Source: Meles meles
Taxonomy: Eukaryota; Chordata; Mammalia; Carnivora; Mustelidae
NCBI RefSeq assembly: GCF_922984935.1
Contig: NC_060074.1
Coordinates: 23,907,501 to 23,971,500, forward strand
Direction of reading: 5' to 3'
Length of the DNA: 64,000 nt
The notes under the pieces were generated by a model. It did no database searches. It was not told where the DNA came from and saw only the letters and a list, made by a program, of their open reading frames with translations. Position 1 is the first letter of the stretch, and every line of letters starts with the position of its first letter. A program made the position numbers and the translations under genes. Positions 25,570-37,639 of the stretch are shown here, piece by piece.

Positions 25570-27430
25570 GCATATGTCATAACAAAAATTTCTTTGACAC
25601 TATTATTGCACTTTGAAAATTTAAAAAGACAATTCAAAACTTGAATATATACCATGTAAAAATGAGATGGAAAAGAAAACATACACATTGTTACATATAC
25701 ATGATGCTCCTAGAACTCATCCATGTCAGCCAGTATGAAACAAAGACCAAAACTGAATTCTCTTTAGAAATAAACAAACTAGCAAATATTTATTACGTAC
25801 TTGCCTAATAATTTGCTAAAAGTGATTATGATGGTTTAAGACTAAGAGCTGGAGAATATTAAATAAGAAATCCATATCAACAGGATAATATACACTAGGA
25901 ACAGGTCATGAAAGAGTTCATGACTAAGAGGAGGGAACTATTTTACTAACACATATACTTTGGTTACATAATTGCTACATTATTAACCCGAATGGTACAT
26001 AAACGGAAAGAGACTTTTCCTTAGAAATTGGACATTTACTACTTTTTACTCCATGCTTCCCTCAAGTCACCCCCCCTATGCAAGGTAGCATACAATTCTG
26101 CAATATCTGGCAACTGATGTCATCAAATAATAAAATTCTCGATTTTTAAAATTTGGGGAGGAAAGATCATTTTTAATATGTATGGTAAAATACATTGAAG
26201 TTAATTCTGAATTATCAAATTAAAGGAACAAATTCTATCCTAATCCTTACAATGTCACTGTCATAGATAATTCTGTCATTTTAAAATGTCAGCTTTGGGA
26301 AATACCACGGTAACCAGAACCTTAGATATAATTATTAAAATATTTTTAATATCTCAATTAAACTTCCTATAACTTAAAATGTTATTAGTATGACTTGATT
26401 CTACTAATCTACCAACAGATTATTAAAATTTCATAGCTAGGAAAATAATGCAAAGGGATTATGATTTATTTGCTGTATTTAAAAGGATATATTTATTTTA
26501 TGGGGTATAAATAGGATTTCTAGATTAATTACTTATCAAATTAGTGATTTATACCTGTTCAGTTTCCAATTATATTTTTTCATTTTTAATTTTTAAAGGA
26601 CATAAATACTATGAGAGTTAAAAGAAACATTTTTTTCACAGTAATGAATAAAAGACAGTTAAAACCATTCTTTAATTACTAAATTTGGGGAGAAAAGTCT
26701 TCCAGGTGTGATATATAAGTGGACTTTTTATATGCTTGGTTTCTGTTGCGTGAGAATTCAAGAGGACACTTAAGTGGTGTTATTACTTACAAGCATCAAT
26801 TTCTCCCAGTCTATGCCAGCTACTTGAAATGGTGTTAAACACATTAATTGAATCAATATGTCGATCTAATAATCTGTTGAAGTTGCTTCTGAGCTAATAT
26901 AACTCTCTCTCATTTAAACTATCGAAACAGAAACACCAAACATGATTAAATCCACGTTAACAGCCCAGCAGCTGTTTAAATAATGTGTTAGAAAAACAAA
27001 CTGCCTTCAAAAGTCTGATGTAAAGCACAATTATTTACTAAGAACTTCACAGTCTAAACAACTAAAGTAAAATCACAACAAAAATTATTTTAAGGTACAT
27101 GCAATCATTTTGTAAAAATCCCCTCAACAAAATTTCACACAATATGAATGCTTTGTTTCTTGCAACTGTGAATAAATAAATGTGTAAGCCCTGCAAAACA
27201 GCTCCTCACAACATCCTTCAAGTGTTCGTTTTATAAATGGTTTTAGATAAGTCCAGACACTGGTGTCGCTCAACTGCAGCTGGGCCATTTGTGGGCAGCC
27301 TTTTCAGTGTGTACATCACAGCACCGCATTTCCTTTTCTTCCCCACCTTCTCTTCTTTAATAAAGTGACATTATGTATTTCATAAACCTACTAGAGTAAC
27401 TACATCAAGACAGTACTGATTTCTGATATA
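25570..27430. other. Repeat-poor intronic stretch
   Basis: No SINE, LINE or LTR was recognised over about 1.9 kb, the longest such stretch near the middle of the window. The part at 26740-27360 is the least biased in composition (for example CCACGTTAACAGCCCAGCAG and GTGTCGCTCAACTGCAGCTG). It has no long open frame and no paired splice sites around one. Unusual lack of insertions can mark a conserved regulatory element; this is inference only. Confidence 0.3.
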
Positions 27431-27439
27431 CTCTCATTC

Positions 27440-27610
27440 TAAGAACGGTGTAGTAGAAAGTTTCCCGGTACCTGAGGCAGGAAACCAGGGCCTTCACCTC
27501 CCCCTCTGCTCCCTAACTAATTGTGGGACCTTGGGGGGGGAGGTGATATTTGTTTTCTTGGATTCAGCCACCTGCACCATCTGAAATATGGGGAAAATAA
27601 CACTTGATGT
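27440..27610 (+). mobile_element. MIR relic
   Basis: CTAATTGTGGGACCTTGGG and ATATGGGGAAAATAACACTT. A G run of 8 interrupts the core. Confidence 0.5.
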
Positions 27611-27689
27611 TCATGAAAACTGCACACTAGTCTCTTTACACTAATAGTAGTAATAATGGGAAAACAGTAACTTCCTATAATTCTTCATG

Positions 27690-27870
27690 ATTTATAAAAT
27701 ATATACTGTCTCAATTTATACTCAACAATGAATGATAGGGAAGTTACAGATAAACAAATGGAGGCATCAAGTGATTTTGCCAAGAACACAAACTTAGCAA
27801 TTGTTAACCTGATATCAATTCAAGATCTTCTGCCTCTTTCTATGACACGATACTGGTTCTCCAATTAAAC
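27690..27870 (-). mobile_element. MIR relic, minus orientation
   Basis: GATAAACAAATGGAGGCATC and AAGTGATTTTGCCAAGAACA follow reverse MIR order. Confidence 0.5.
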
Positions 27871-28453
27871 AAGTACTAATTATATTCAGGGAAAATATTG
27901 TATTTAGGACAAACAGGTCTTTCATATACTATAAAACTATGTCCATTGGCTGAAAAAATACTAGGAGTTCAAGTCTATGATGGTCAAATAAAATAATAAT
28001 ATTATTTCCCTAAAATTAACTCTCAAATTAATATTTTCCATCAAGTCTGGAATATATATGTCCACTCAAAACAGCTACCTCTTAAATTTTACATTTGCTT
28101 TGGTCTTAAGGCAGAGATAGGGTTTGTATTCCTGAAGAATTTGTCAATACATAATCCTCTACCCATCCCCAAATTTTTTTCTATATTCCTTGATATGCTA
28201 TAAGTTATCAGTGGTAGGTAAAGACAGCCATTTGAGGAATAAGTCAATATTATCAGTTTTAATCTCTAAACCAACAGTTTATGCTGGATGTCATTTTTAG
28301 GACTTCCTTTGTGGTCAAATTTTGACAGTTTTGTGTCAGTTGTTAAAAGATAAATCATACTCCAAAGTAGCCCATGTAGTATTTACCCTAAAGATTCATT
28401 TCAATTTAAAGAGGTGTTCATGACACAATAAATACAAAATATATGTCCTCTCT

Positions 28454-28502
28454 AAGAAAGAAAGAAAGAAAAGAAAAGAAAGGAAAGAAAGAAAGAGAAA
28501 AG
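28454..28502. repeat. (GAAA)n / (AAAGG)n purine tract
   Basis: GAAA units mixed with GAAAA and GGAAA over about 49 bp. Confidence 0.95.
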
Positions 28503-28839
28503 AGATGACCCTGACGGTCTCCCACAATGCACGAAATCTTACATAGGATGTCCATCATCCAACCACACACCCTTATAGCCCAGCACAGTGGCATCATTGT
28601 AGCCCAAGGATGAAGTTTCAATATTTTGGCAGACAACTTGTTCGTGAGAAATGTACAGTGTGGAGGAAATAAGCCTACTTTAAATAGAGATACCACAAAC
28701 AAACAATAGTCTACCCTTTATCCGTCCTTTAAATGATTAGCCAAGTCCTAAAGATTCAGTATATGCCACTTCTTGCATATCCGTTTTTTGCATTTTCATG
28801 CAACCCAGAACAACTTTAAGATCATCTGTGCCATTTCGC

Positions 28840-29223
28840 CCAGAACAGCTAACTGATCTCTCTTGTCTTTCGCTACTTTCCTTTCCTCGGCTTCATCCCC
28901 CATTATACTCACTTGTGCAATTAATCTTCCTAAAGCAGAACTCATATTACTCTCCTAAATGTCTTCAATGACCGCCCACTGTATATAAATTAAATACAAA
29001 GGTGTTGGTGTGGAATTTAAGGACACCCTCAGCATAGTTCCATCATAACTCTCAGCCATATGTTCTATGAGTCCCTTAGTCATTTTCCAGCCATTCTTCC
29101 TGGAACACATCCTATACATCTCTACTTACTAGCTTTTCTTCCTGGCTCCTATTAGTATTTTCTGGAATCCTTTCCCTATTTCTATCAATATTAGCATACC
29201 ATTCAAGGCCATTTATCTCCTAC
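28840..29223 (+). mobile_element. L2 relic, 5' part (split by a SINE)
   Basis: Contains AGCAGAACTCATATTACTC and ATACCATTCAAGGCCATTTA, typical L2 3'-region wording. It continues after the SINE at 29224-29402. Confidence 0.65.
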
Positions 29224-29402
29224 TTTTTAAAAAAAGATTTTATTTATTTATTTGACAGAGAGATCACAAGTAGGCAGGCGGAGAGAAAGGGGGAAGCAGG
29301 CTCCCTCTGAGCAGAAAGCCCAATGTGGGGCTCAATCCCAGGACCACGGGATCATGACCTGAGCCAAAGGCAGAGGCTTAACCCACTGAACTACCGAGGT
29401 GG
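29224..29402 (-). mobile_element. SINEC inserted into an L2 relic
   Basis: AAAAAGATTTTATTTATTTA, GACAGAGAGATCACAAGTAG, GGGATCATGACCTGAGCC, then a decayed head. L2-like sequence continues on both sides (28840-29223 and 29403-29580), so this SINE is the later event. Confidence 0.9.
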
Positions 29403-29580
29403 CTTTTTTCATGGAGCACAAAGACACATTCTCGTGATTTCTTTAGTATTTTTGCCTTACTTCTACATTCCCTATAGTATAAGATCCTTGAAAAAAAAAG
29501 TGCTATCTTTATTCACAGTTGCAAAACCATTATACCCTTGTATACACCAGGCACTCAGTAATTGCTGAATTGTTGCTAAT
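29403..29580 (+). mobile_element. L2 relic, 3' part
   Basis: ATAGTATAAGATCCTTG, CCAGGCACTCAGTAATTGCT and TGAATTGTTG are an L2 3' end. Confidence 0.65.
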
Positions 29581-29779
29581 TTACATATTACACTCCTCTT
29601 TCTAAGTTATAGAGACCATGCATAAATTAACCCCAGGTGACAAACAAATATATCAATACAGAGTTGGGTTTTAAACACAAAACATCATCATCATAATATG
29701 ATTAAAGGACCACTGTATGACAGGAAAGACTATAGGTGCATAATACATGTCTCCTGTTTGATCATGATTGCCACTCTGT

Positions 29780-29925
29780 GAAGTACCTAATATTACCCTC
29801 ATTTTACAGATGAAGATGCTCAGATGGGGTGAAGTAACATGTCCCAGTCACAGGTCTACTCAGAGCCAAATCTGAGACTAGAACCCAGAATTGCTGTTAC
29901 GTTATGTCACCAAAACCAAACTGCT
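29780..29925 (-). mobile_element. MIR, minus orientation
   Basis: CCTCATTTTACAGATGAAG, GGGTGAAGTAACATGTCCC, AGTCACAGGTC and TGAGACTAGAACCCAGA match the reverse MIR core closely. Confidence 0.75.
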
Positions 29926-30974
29926 TACTAGTTACCAGTAAAGAAATAAAGAAAAAAGGGATGTTAAAATGTTAATGAAGAACAACTCTGAATCAGCGTG
30001 TGTCATCTGACATGCTTTTTGGTAAAAGTCTAATACAGGTGTAAGTAGTGTGCCAGCTTTGAGTAAAGCGAAATTTGTCTGAGAGCCTGTTTTGGAAGAA
30101 GACCAGCTTATAGTGCCAGATTTTCTGAGCATGGATTTTATTTCCTATAAGAGCAATCTACTTTGAACTGGTGTTTGGCAACCATCTGCTTAACATAGCT
30201 GTGGGAGGTCTGTGAAGCAAATTACATTGTGAAATTATCTCTTTAATAAGGGGAGTACAAATTTCTAACCAAACTTCTCTAAGAAGAAAAATCATTACTA
30301 TAAAATCCAGCTGAGTGGGCATATTCCCAAAGGGACCCAACACGCTGGACGGCCAGAGGTCACTAAGGACGCTTAAACCAGGTCAGAAGGCAGTGCTGCC
30401 GGCACGCTGCAGAGAAACAGATAAGAAATGGAGCAGGGTTTCTGTTACAGGGCAACATTAACAGAGGAGAGAACCAACGCCACGCAACACACTTCAGCGG
30501 CTTTACTGAGTCTCTGAACTGAAGTGACAGAGGAACTCAATAGCTCTTCACGCTCTGGGTTCACATATCCTCGGTTTCCAAAATCTGGAGCCTACATACT
30601 CCTATCAAGGCCACAGAAATTCTTTCCCTGGTGTTCTTCCACAAATACTTCCCTGTTTGTGTGAAACAATCAGGGTTAACATTTGGCCCCGAGACACAGG
30701 GCTGGTCCATTGGAAATGTATAACGAATGAAATATGTCAAGTAGTAACAAAGAGGAGAAAACTCATAGTGGTGATTAGGAAAATGAATCTGGAAAACCAC
30801 CTAGTAAATTTTAAAAGATCAGTGCCAGTTAGATACTTATTTTCCATAATGTAGCAGCAGCAGTTTTTTTTTTAACAATGTCCTAACTAATAGACATTTT
30901 AGATAGTTATATAGATTACATATATTAAAAGGTTAAAAAAATAATTATATTGCAACTAGGAGGTCCAAGGTGAA

Positions 30975-31110
30975 TAATGGAAATGTTGGATTCAAATACC
31001 TGTGTTGAAGTTCTTCACACGTGTGAATGTTAAGTCACTTAATGTCTCCCTGTTTCCTACTGTGTAAAGTGAGGATAGTATCTTCTATGTAAAAATCCTG
31101 AGACTGGGAA
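30975..31110 (+). mobile_element. MIR relic
   Basis: GGATTCAAATACCTGTGTTG, AAGTCACTTAATGTCTCCC and AAAGTGAGGATAGTATC. Confidence 0.6.
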
Positions 31111-31124
31111 GGCACACGATCATT

Positions 31125-31310
31125 TAGAGCAGGCAGTATAGCCTGTGGTTAAGATTATGGGATCTAGATTCAGTGCCCTTGGGTTTAAGGCCAGATTCTT
31201 TCATTTATTAGCCACATGACCTTAAGAAACCTCTCTGTCCCATTTTTCTCTTCTATAAAATCAAGATAATGATAATACCTGCCTTCTAGGGCTGTTCTGA
31301 GTCTTAAATA
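31125..31310 (+). mobile_element. MIR, nearly full length
   Basis: AGTATAGCCTGTGGTTAAG, TAGCCACATGACCTTAAG, TAATGATAATACCTGCC and AGGGCTGTTCTGAG match MIR throughout. Confidence 0.75.
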
Positions 31311-31782
31311 CAATTGTATATAAATATCCTTAGAGCTATTTTACTTAATAGATTTATCAAAATATGAAAGCATATCATGAAGTGTAGGATATCAAACAAA
31401 TATAAATGTAGAGGTATGTGTACTATGGGGAAGCACAAGGATGATACAGAAGGCTTCATGAGGAAAGCTGCATTTAAGATAGTAGTTACAGGTTGGATAT
31501 GCTTTACATAAGAGGAAATAGATAGCACTCAACATTGGAGGCAATCATAAAGAGAAGAAAAGGCATGATACATGTTGGTCTGAGTGACACCATTTTCTTT
31601 TCTGAAATGCATACATTCAATGAGTAATATAAATAGAAATATCCTAAAATCTAAGAGAGTTTAAAATGGAGTAAGCCATAAAAAAATTAATGTTTGTAAG
31701 GCAGTAATTTCAAAGACAAGTACTGTCAACTTATTAACAGACGGTGTTTCAACAACCATAGTATGAAAGAGGAAACTCCTTC

Positions 31783-31880
31783 GAATTCATTCATTCAGCC
31801 ATTCAAAATTACTGAGCATCTGGTTTCTACCAGGTACTGCAATGCAGCAGTGAACAAGATGGCCCTTGTGATTTACACAT
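31783..31880 (-). mobile_element. L2 3' end fragment, minus orientation
   Basis: TTCATTCATTCAGCCATTC, ACCAGGTACTGC and GCAGTGAACAAGATGGCCC. Confidence 0.6.
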
Positions 31881-32769
31881 ATGTGTGTGTATGTGTGTGC
31901 ATGTATATATATGTACAAATATCTTTTTTATATATGAGCTCAACTATGCACAGTAAAATATTGTGGTGAGAATTACAATGACTGGTAATCCCTCCCCCCA
32001 GAATATACTACTACTATAAAATTTCACTGCAAAACGGAGAGCATAAATAATCAGACACTCTCATAAGATCACTATTTCAAAAGGATAGCTTCTTCTGAAT
32101 TATAAGTAGTTACTTTAAGCATGCCATCTATCTGTGAACTGAAGTTTTGATTATTCAGTGATTGTCTCCATATCCGGAACATCCGCTAGCCAGCTTTCTA
32201 AAGCTCGTAACTAAAGTATACAAAACATTCTTAAAGCGATGACATAGTTCTATGTATCATAGAGAGCAAATGAGACATACCAAATAAATGGTACACCAAC
32301 AGCTTTTTTTTAAAAACTAGTAAAGGTAAGTTATTACATTTGTCAAGTGTAAGAGAATTCCTTATTCATTTAAATATACTTCTTTTAAAATACTTGATGT
32401 TATTTGGTCACATCAAAAGTAAACTGTATAATAACTGGGTTTTATTGCTTCTTCTATTAACTTATGATTTAGTGCTGACATCGTATCTCTGTCACCCATA
32501 ATTGGGCGTGTTACCTTCTAGAGACTTAGCTTCCTTAAGTATGAAATGGAGATAATGTTACTTATTTGTGCAAGTAATGTAACTAAACACATACGAGCCT
32601 TAGGCCAAGGCTCTTGAGGTCCCTTCAGTGTGTGGTACCCATGATTTTAGGATGCAGCCAAGGTATGCTTGAAATTTTATGTAAAAAAATTGTGTAATTG
32701 GTAATAATTGTTAGCTACTGAATATCTCAATATAAATTTCTTTATGCAAAAAAATCTGACAGATATCGT

Positions 32770-33699
32770 GGCTCAGCAGCCAAAATTGATGGCAAGCATC
32801 CTACCACCTACATTTTCTTCAAGGAGTTTTACAGTTTCGGGTTTATATTTAAGTCTTTAATCCATTTTGAGTTGATTTTTATGAATGGCTTAAGATATGG
32901 GTTTCATTTCAGTTTCATTCTCTTGTATGTGGCTGTCCACTTTTCTCAGTACCATTTACTGAAGAGTTTATACTTTCTCTATGTGTCTTCTTGGGTCCTT
33001 TGACATAAATTAATAGACTACAGATGCAAGGGCTGATTTCTGGGTTCTCTAATCTATTATAGTCATCTGTGTGTCTATTTTTTAATACCAACCATACTGT
33101 TTTGATTACTATAACTTTGTAACATAGTTTGAAATCAAGAAGTGTGATGCTTCCAGCTTTGTTTTTGTTTTTATTTTTTTTTTCCTCAAAGACTGTTTCA
33201 GCTATTTAGGGTCCTTTGTGGCTCCATACAAATTTTAGGATTGTTTTTTCTATTTCTGTGAAAATGTCATTGGAATTCTGAGAGAAATTGCATTGCATCT
33301 ATATATTGCTTTGTAAGGTATGGACATTTTAACAATGCTAATTATTCCAACCTATCAGCATGGAATATCTTTTCATTTATTTAGGTCTTCTTCAATCTCT
33401 CAGTTTTCAGCATACGGATCTTTTATCTCTTGGTTAAATTTATCCCTAGGTATTTTTTTCTTTTTGATGCAGCTGCAAATGACATTTTTTCTTAATGTCT
33501 GTGATAGTCTGTTGTTCAGTATATAGAAACACAACTGATTTTATATATTGATTCTGTACCCTACAACTTTAATTTGTTGGTTATTTCTAACAGTTTTTTA
33601 ATGGGTATCTTTAGAGTTTTCTATATATAATATGTCATCTGCAGATAAAGTCAGTTTAACTTCCTTTCCGAATTAGATGCCTTTTATTCTCCTTTTTTC
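32770..33699 (-). mobile_element. Inverted 5' segment of an L1 (ORF2)
   Basis: Reads as L1 ORF2 on the minus strand: the reverse-transcriptase region near 33640, then sequence coding toward the C-terminus near 32850. Many substitutions and indels leave no long frame. It abuts the plus-strand 3' part of an L1 at 33700, giving the order expected from a twin-priming inversion. Left boundary approximate. Confidence 0.8.
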
Positions 33700-33768
33700 G
33701 CACAACAGCCAAGATATGGAAACAACCTAAGGGGTCTAGCAATGAATGAATGGATAGGGCTGTATTAC

Positions 33769-33815
<47 letters not shown>

Positions 33816-34328
33816 AATATTATTCAGCCATGACATAGAAGGAAATCCTGTTGTTTACAACAACATAGACTGACACTGAGGGCATTATGCTAAATGAACT
33901 AAGCCAGCAAGGGAAAGACAAAGACTGATGTTACCACTTATATGTGTATATGTGGAATCTAAAAACAAGTCGAACTCATAGAAACAGTAGTAGAAAAGTA
34001 TGCTTCTAGGGGCTGGAGGATGAGAGAATGAAGGAGAGGTTGGTAAAAGGGTACAAACTTTCAGCTATGAGATTTACAAGTTTTGAGGAGCTAATGCATA
34101 ACATGGTGACTATTGTTAACTCTGTACTGTATAACTGAAATTTGTAAGAGTGTAGAACTTAAATATTCTCTCTCACACACAAAAGATAAATATGTGAGGT
34201 GATAGATGTGTTAATTAACTAGGTGGGAGGATTCCTTTCACGATGCATACATGTATCAGATCATCACAATGTACACTTTAAATATCTTACAATTTCATTT
34301 GTCAATTAAACTTCAGTAAAGCTGAAAA
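33700..34328 (+). mobile_element. L1 3' end (ORF2 end and 3' UTR), partner of the inverted segment
   Basis: Begins at ACAGCCAAGATATGGAAAC, continues through GGAATATTATTCAGCCATGA and a 3' UTR, and ends near a short A run at 34320-34328. An (AC)21 microsatellite sits inside at 33771-33813. No intact ORF. Confidence 0.85.
33771..33813. repeat. (AC)21 microsatellite inside an L1
   Basis: Uninterrupted AC repeat between TGTATTACTT and GGAATATTATTCAGCC of the L1 3' end. Confidence 0.98.
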
Positions 34329-34329
34329 A

Positions 34330-36180
34330 ATTTCAGGATGCATTTAAAAATGAAGATGCTTCTTTATACCAAATCTCTTCCTAGTGTGGGGTTCAGATAA
34401 AGATCTATTTTAGATCATATATTTTAAAACTCTGGTTTAAAAGCAGCATTCCTAAATCTATGTACTAATGTATTTCTAAAGGTCATAAGTAAAAGCATAT
34501 TTAAATGTTAATGTACATTTATACATATACACAGTATATAATACTGGAAACCTAGTTGGTATGTGTTGAGGATGGTCTTTATTAAGCAATAAATGTTAGC
34601 TACTTAAGCAAAAGACAGTGCAACATGATTAATGGGCCATCCCCATGAGTTTCCTTCAGTTGAATATTGGCGGGCATCCAGGAGGGGGTGGGGAAGCAAA
34701 CAAACACAACATACACAAAACATGAAAAAACAAAAAAAAGGGTGCTACAACCTTCATAAAAAGCATAAAGTCCTTGACTCAAATAATGTTATGAAGACTC
34801 TTCTGAATTTTTCCTTTTTCCTACTTTGTCCCTGTCAGGATGTGAACCCTGCCATTATGTATGGCTTGAGGCTGTTTGCAGGTTTCCTCCCCATCTGGGA
34901 CTAAGAGGCAAATTGCAGGTTTCCAGGGAGGGGGAATGCACTTACAGTAGGGATTGCTTCAGCACTTCACACGGACGGTGCCAAGCCCAGTGATACTAGC
35001 TACCTTGCTCCCTGGGACAACCAGCCACCAGATTTTGTACTTAAGTTACTGAAAATATACAAGTTGTAAGTTTCAGACACCTGAAGTCTTTCTTTGCTTG
35101 AAGACCATAATAATAAGTACAAGGGCCATTAAAAGTCATTTTACTCTTTTCCACCTGCAAAATGAATGAAATTATTTCAGGAGCACCAGAATACCCAAAT
35201 CTACATTTTTGTCACATTCATCTCAATGCTCACTGTCCTCTTCCACATCCCTAGTATGCTGCCTTTTTTCAAAGCAGCACATGCTTACTAAAAGCACTTC
35301 ATTCTGTGGGAGCTGTCATCAATTACTGCAATGAACTTTAAATCTTCTTCCTCTAACCACTGTAGTATTCTAGAAATAATGACACAACTTCTCTCGGCTT
35401 TAAAATGTCAAGCTGACCACTCAAAAATGTAAGCTAGGTTTTTCCAGGAAGGCCCACCTGATGAAACATTTTATAAGTCTTCCATTTTATCTCCTTTTCC
35501 ATTACTATAGTGCCTAACACTATAGAAGGTGTAGCAACACCTTCTGGGACAAGCTGAAACTAAAACAAACCACGAAAGCTGCCACCTTAACAAAGTTAAC
35601 AATATGTGCTTGGCAAGAATAAGCTATATATATATATTTTTTTTAATCTGACACTATCTTTTGAATTAATTCTACTTTCTTCCTCACAGTGCTATTTCTA
35701 AACAATTTAAACCCATTGCATAACTAATTTACCTAATGGCAAGATAGCTTTCCCTTAGGTGTGTAATAGTATTTTAAAATATATATATACACAGTACACT
35801 ACACTATTTTCATACATTTTAGGATTAAATTTATTTTCAAATATCTGGTTCAAGTTTTACACTCAGAAAAAAATTTGAATTAACTTCATTACTCCAATGA
35901 AGCTTTACATTCCCAGCTGACATCAGAATTACAGATTTATAAGGTTAATGGGAATATAATAAAATCTTGATATAGTTTTTCAGATAATATAGAAAGCATA
36001 CGACTTATATCTTTAAATATGCTCAATTTTAGCAAAGGAAGGTATATTATTTAATAAAGAGCCATAGAGAGATCAAGTAAGGTTTAAATGGCATATCTTT
36101 GAGCATACAAAGGAAAAACAAATTAAGACACAGGATCCTGATAAATCACTTTACCAACAGAGAAGTTAGCTTCTCTCTTC
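34330..36180. other. Intronic stretch, mostly unassigned
   Basis: Less AT-rich than neighbours at 34620-35060 (GGGACAACCAGCCACCAG), with L2-like wording at about 35430-35525 (AAGGCCCACCTGATG). No gene or RNA recognised. Confidence 0.5.
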
Positions 36181-36332
36181 AGATACCAAAATTCTTGTTA
36201 CTGCTTCCATCAAATATTTACTGCACACTTGGGAAGGCACTGGGTCATACTCCAAGATCAGAGAATTTGCTGGCTTTCATAATACTGCTTTCATATCATC
36301 ACTTCCCCATAAAAGTAGATAAATAAGCAAGT

Positions 36333-36560
36333 CCATTCATTCAGTACACATGTATAGGGTACAGTCTATACACCAGCTACACTGCTAAGTGTTGGAGATA
36401 CAGGGGTGAACAAGACAAGCATGGGTTACAGTCTGGCTGGAGATGGACAGGATCCCAATAATGCAGGAAGTTCCCTGCAGGGAGTGCCAGGGTAACACCT
36501 ATCTCGGTGACAAAATATAGAAAGTTTGAGAGGAGGAAAAAGAAAAAAGGCAGGAAAACC
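36333..36560 (-). mobile_element. L2 3' end relic, minus orientation
   Basis: TTCATTCAGTACACATGTAT and GGAGATACAGGGGTGAACAA are the reverse complement of the L2 3' end. Confidence 0.65.
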
Positions 36561-37239
36561 AATGATAGTGTTCAGGTCTCTCAAAGTAATACCACTAACA
36601 AAGAATCGAGGATCTTAAAGGTAAAATCCAGTGCCAATGAAGCCAGGGGAATGTATTCATGATGTGGGGCAATTTCCGATGGCTAGCAATGGAAAGAGTA
36701 GACGAAAGATGGGGAGAAGTACTGACATTTTAGTGAAGTTCCATTTTGCTGAGTGTCCTTCAACATTAGCCATTTGATTCCCAAAACTTTCTGGTAGGTA
36801 TTAGTTTTGTTTTATACAAAAGGAAGCTGAAGATCTGGACCACATGATAATGCTGAATAATACCATGACTCTGAACCAGCCAAATACTCTCATAATATAT
36901 TGACTACAAAGGGAACCAAATGGGGAAAAAAATCTAACTTCTACAGATATGGGAACTTAAAGTTCATTTTCTATTGATGGTGTCATCTTAAGGCATTCAT
37001 ATTTTACTAGGCACTATACAAACAAATATTTATTGGTAACTGACCTCAGAGTAATACAGAATAAAGATATAGAGTATTAAACAAAATATACACCCATTCA
37101 CTAAGTAGCATGCAAATGAATGCGAAGCAACCTAATAAAAAGTGCAAAGAGAAAAGGAACTAGCAGAGAAAAGGAACTGAACACAATAAATGGGTCTAAG
37201 CACTAGACTTTAATGCCTGATTTTAAGGTGGCAAAAGTG

Positions 37240-37340
37240 TGAGTGTTCGTTCACTCCACAAAAATGTCTGGGGCACCACTGTTGCACCAGGTACTCTAGT
37301 AAGCAATAAAGACAGTGACAATCAAATCAGATATAGTCTT
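37240..37340 (-). mobile_element. L2 3' end fragment, minus orientation
   Basis: GTTCACTCCACAAAAATGTC and CACCAGGTACTCTAGTAAGC follow the reverse L2 end. Confidence 0.5.
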
Positions 37341-37639
37341 TACTTTCATATTCTGCTCGTATCTGGTGGAGACAAAGGGAGATGCCAGCCTTGCAAGAGT
37401 CTATTTGTGTGAAAGGAGGGGTCGTGCAAAGGCAAAGAATCTGGAACAAGAAAGGCCCAGAGAATTCACTAAAATTCCTACAATTAAGGACCTGTAGCCC
37501 TACCATATAACCCTTTATCAGAAATAACTTCATTAATGTTTTACTAATTTGAATTTTTGTTCTTAATATGTAAATAACTAACAAAGCAAAATATTTATTG
37601 TGGAAAATATACATGTAAATATCAGCTGGCATTTTCACT

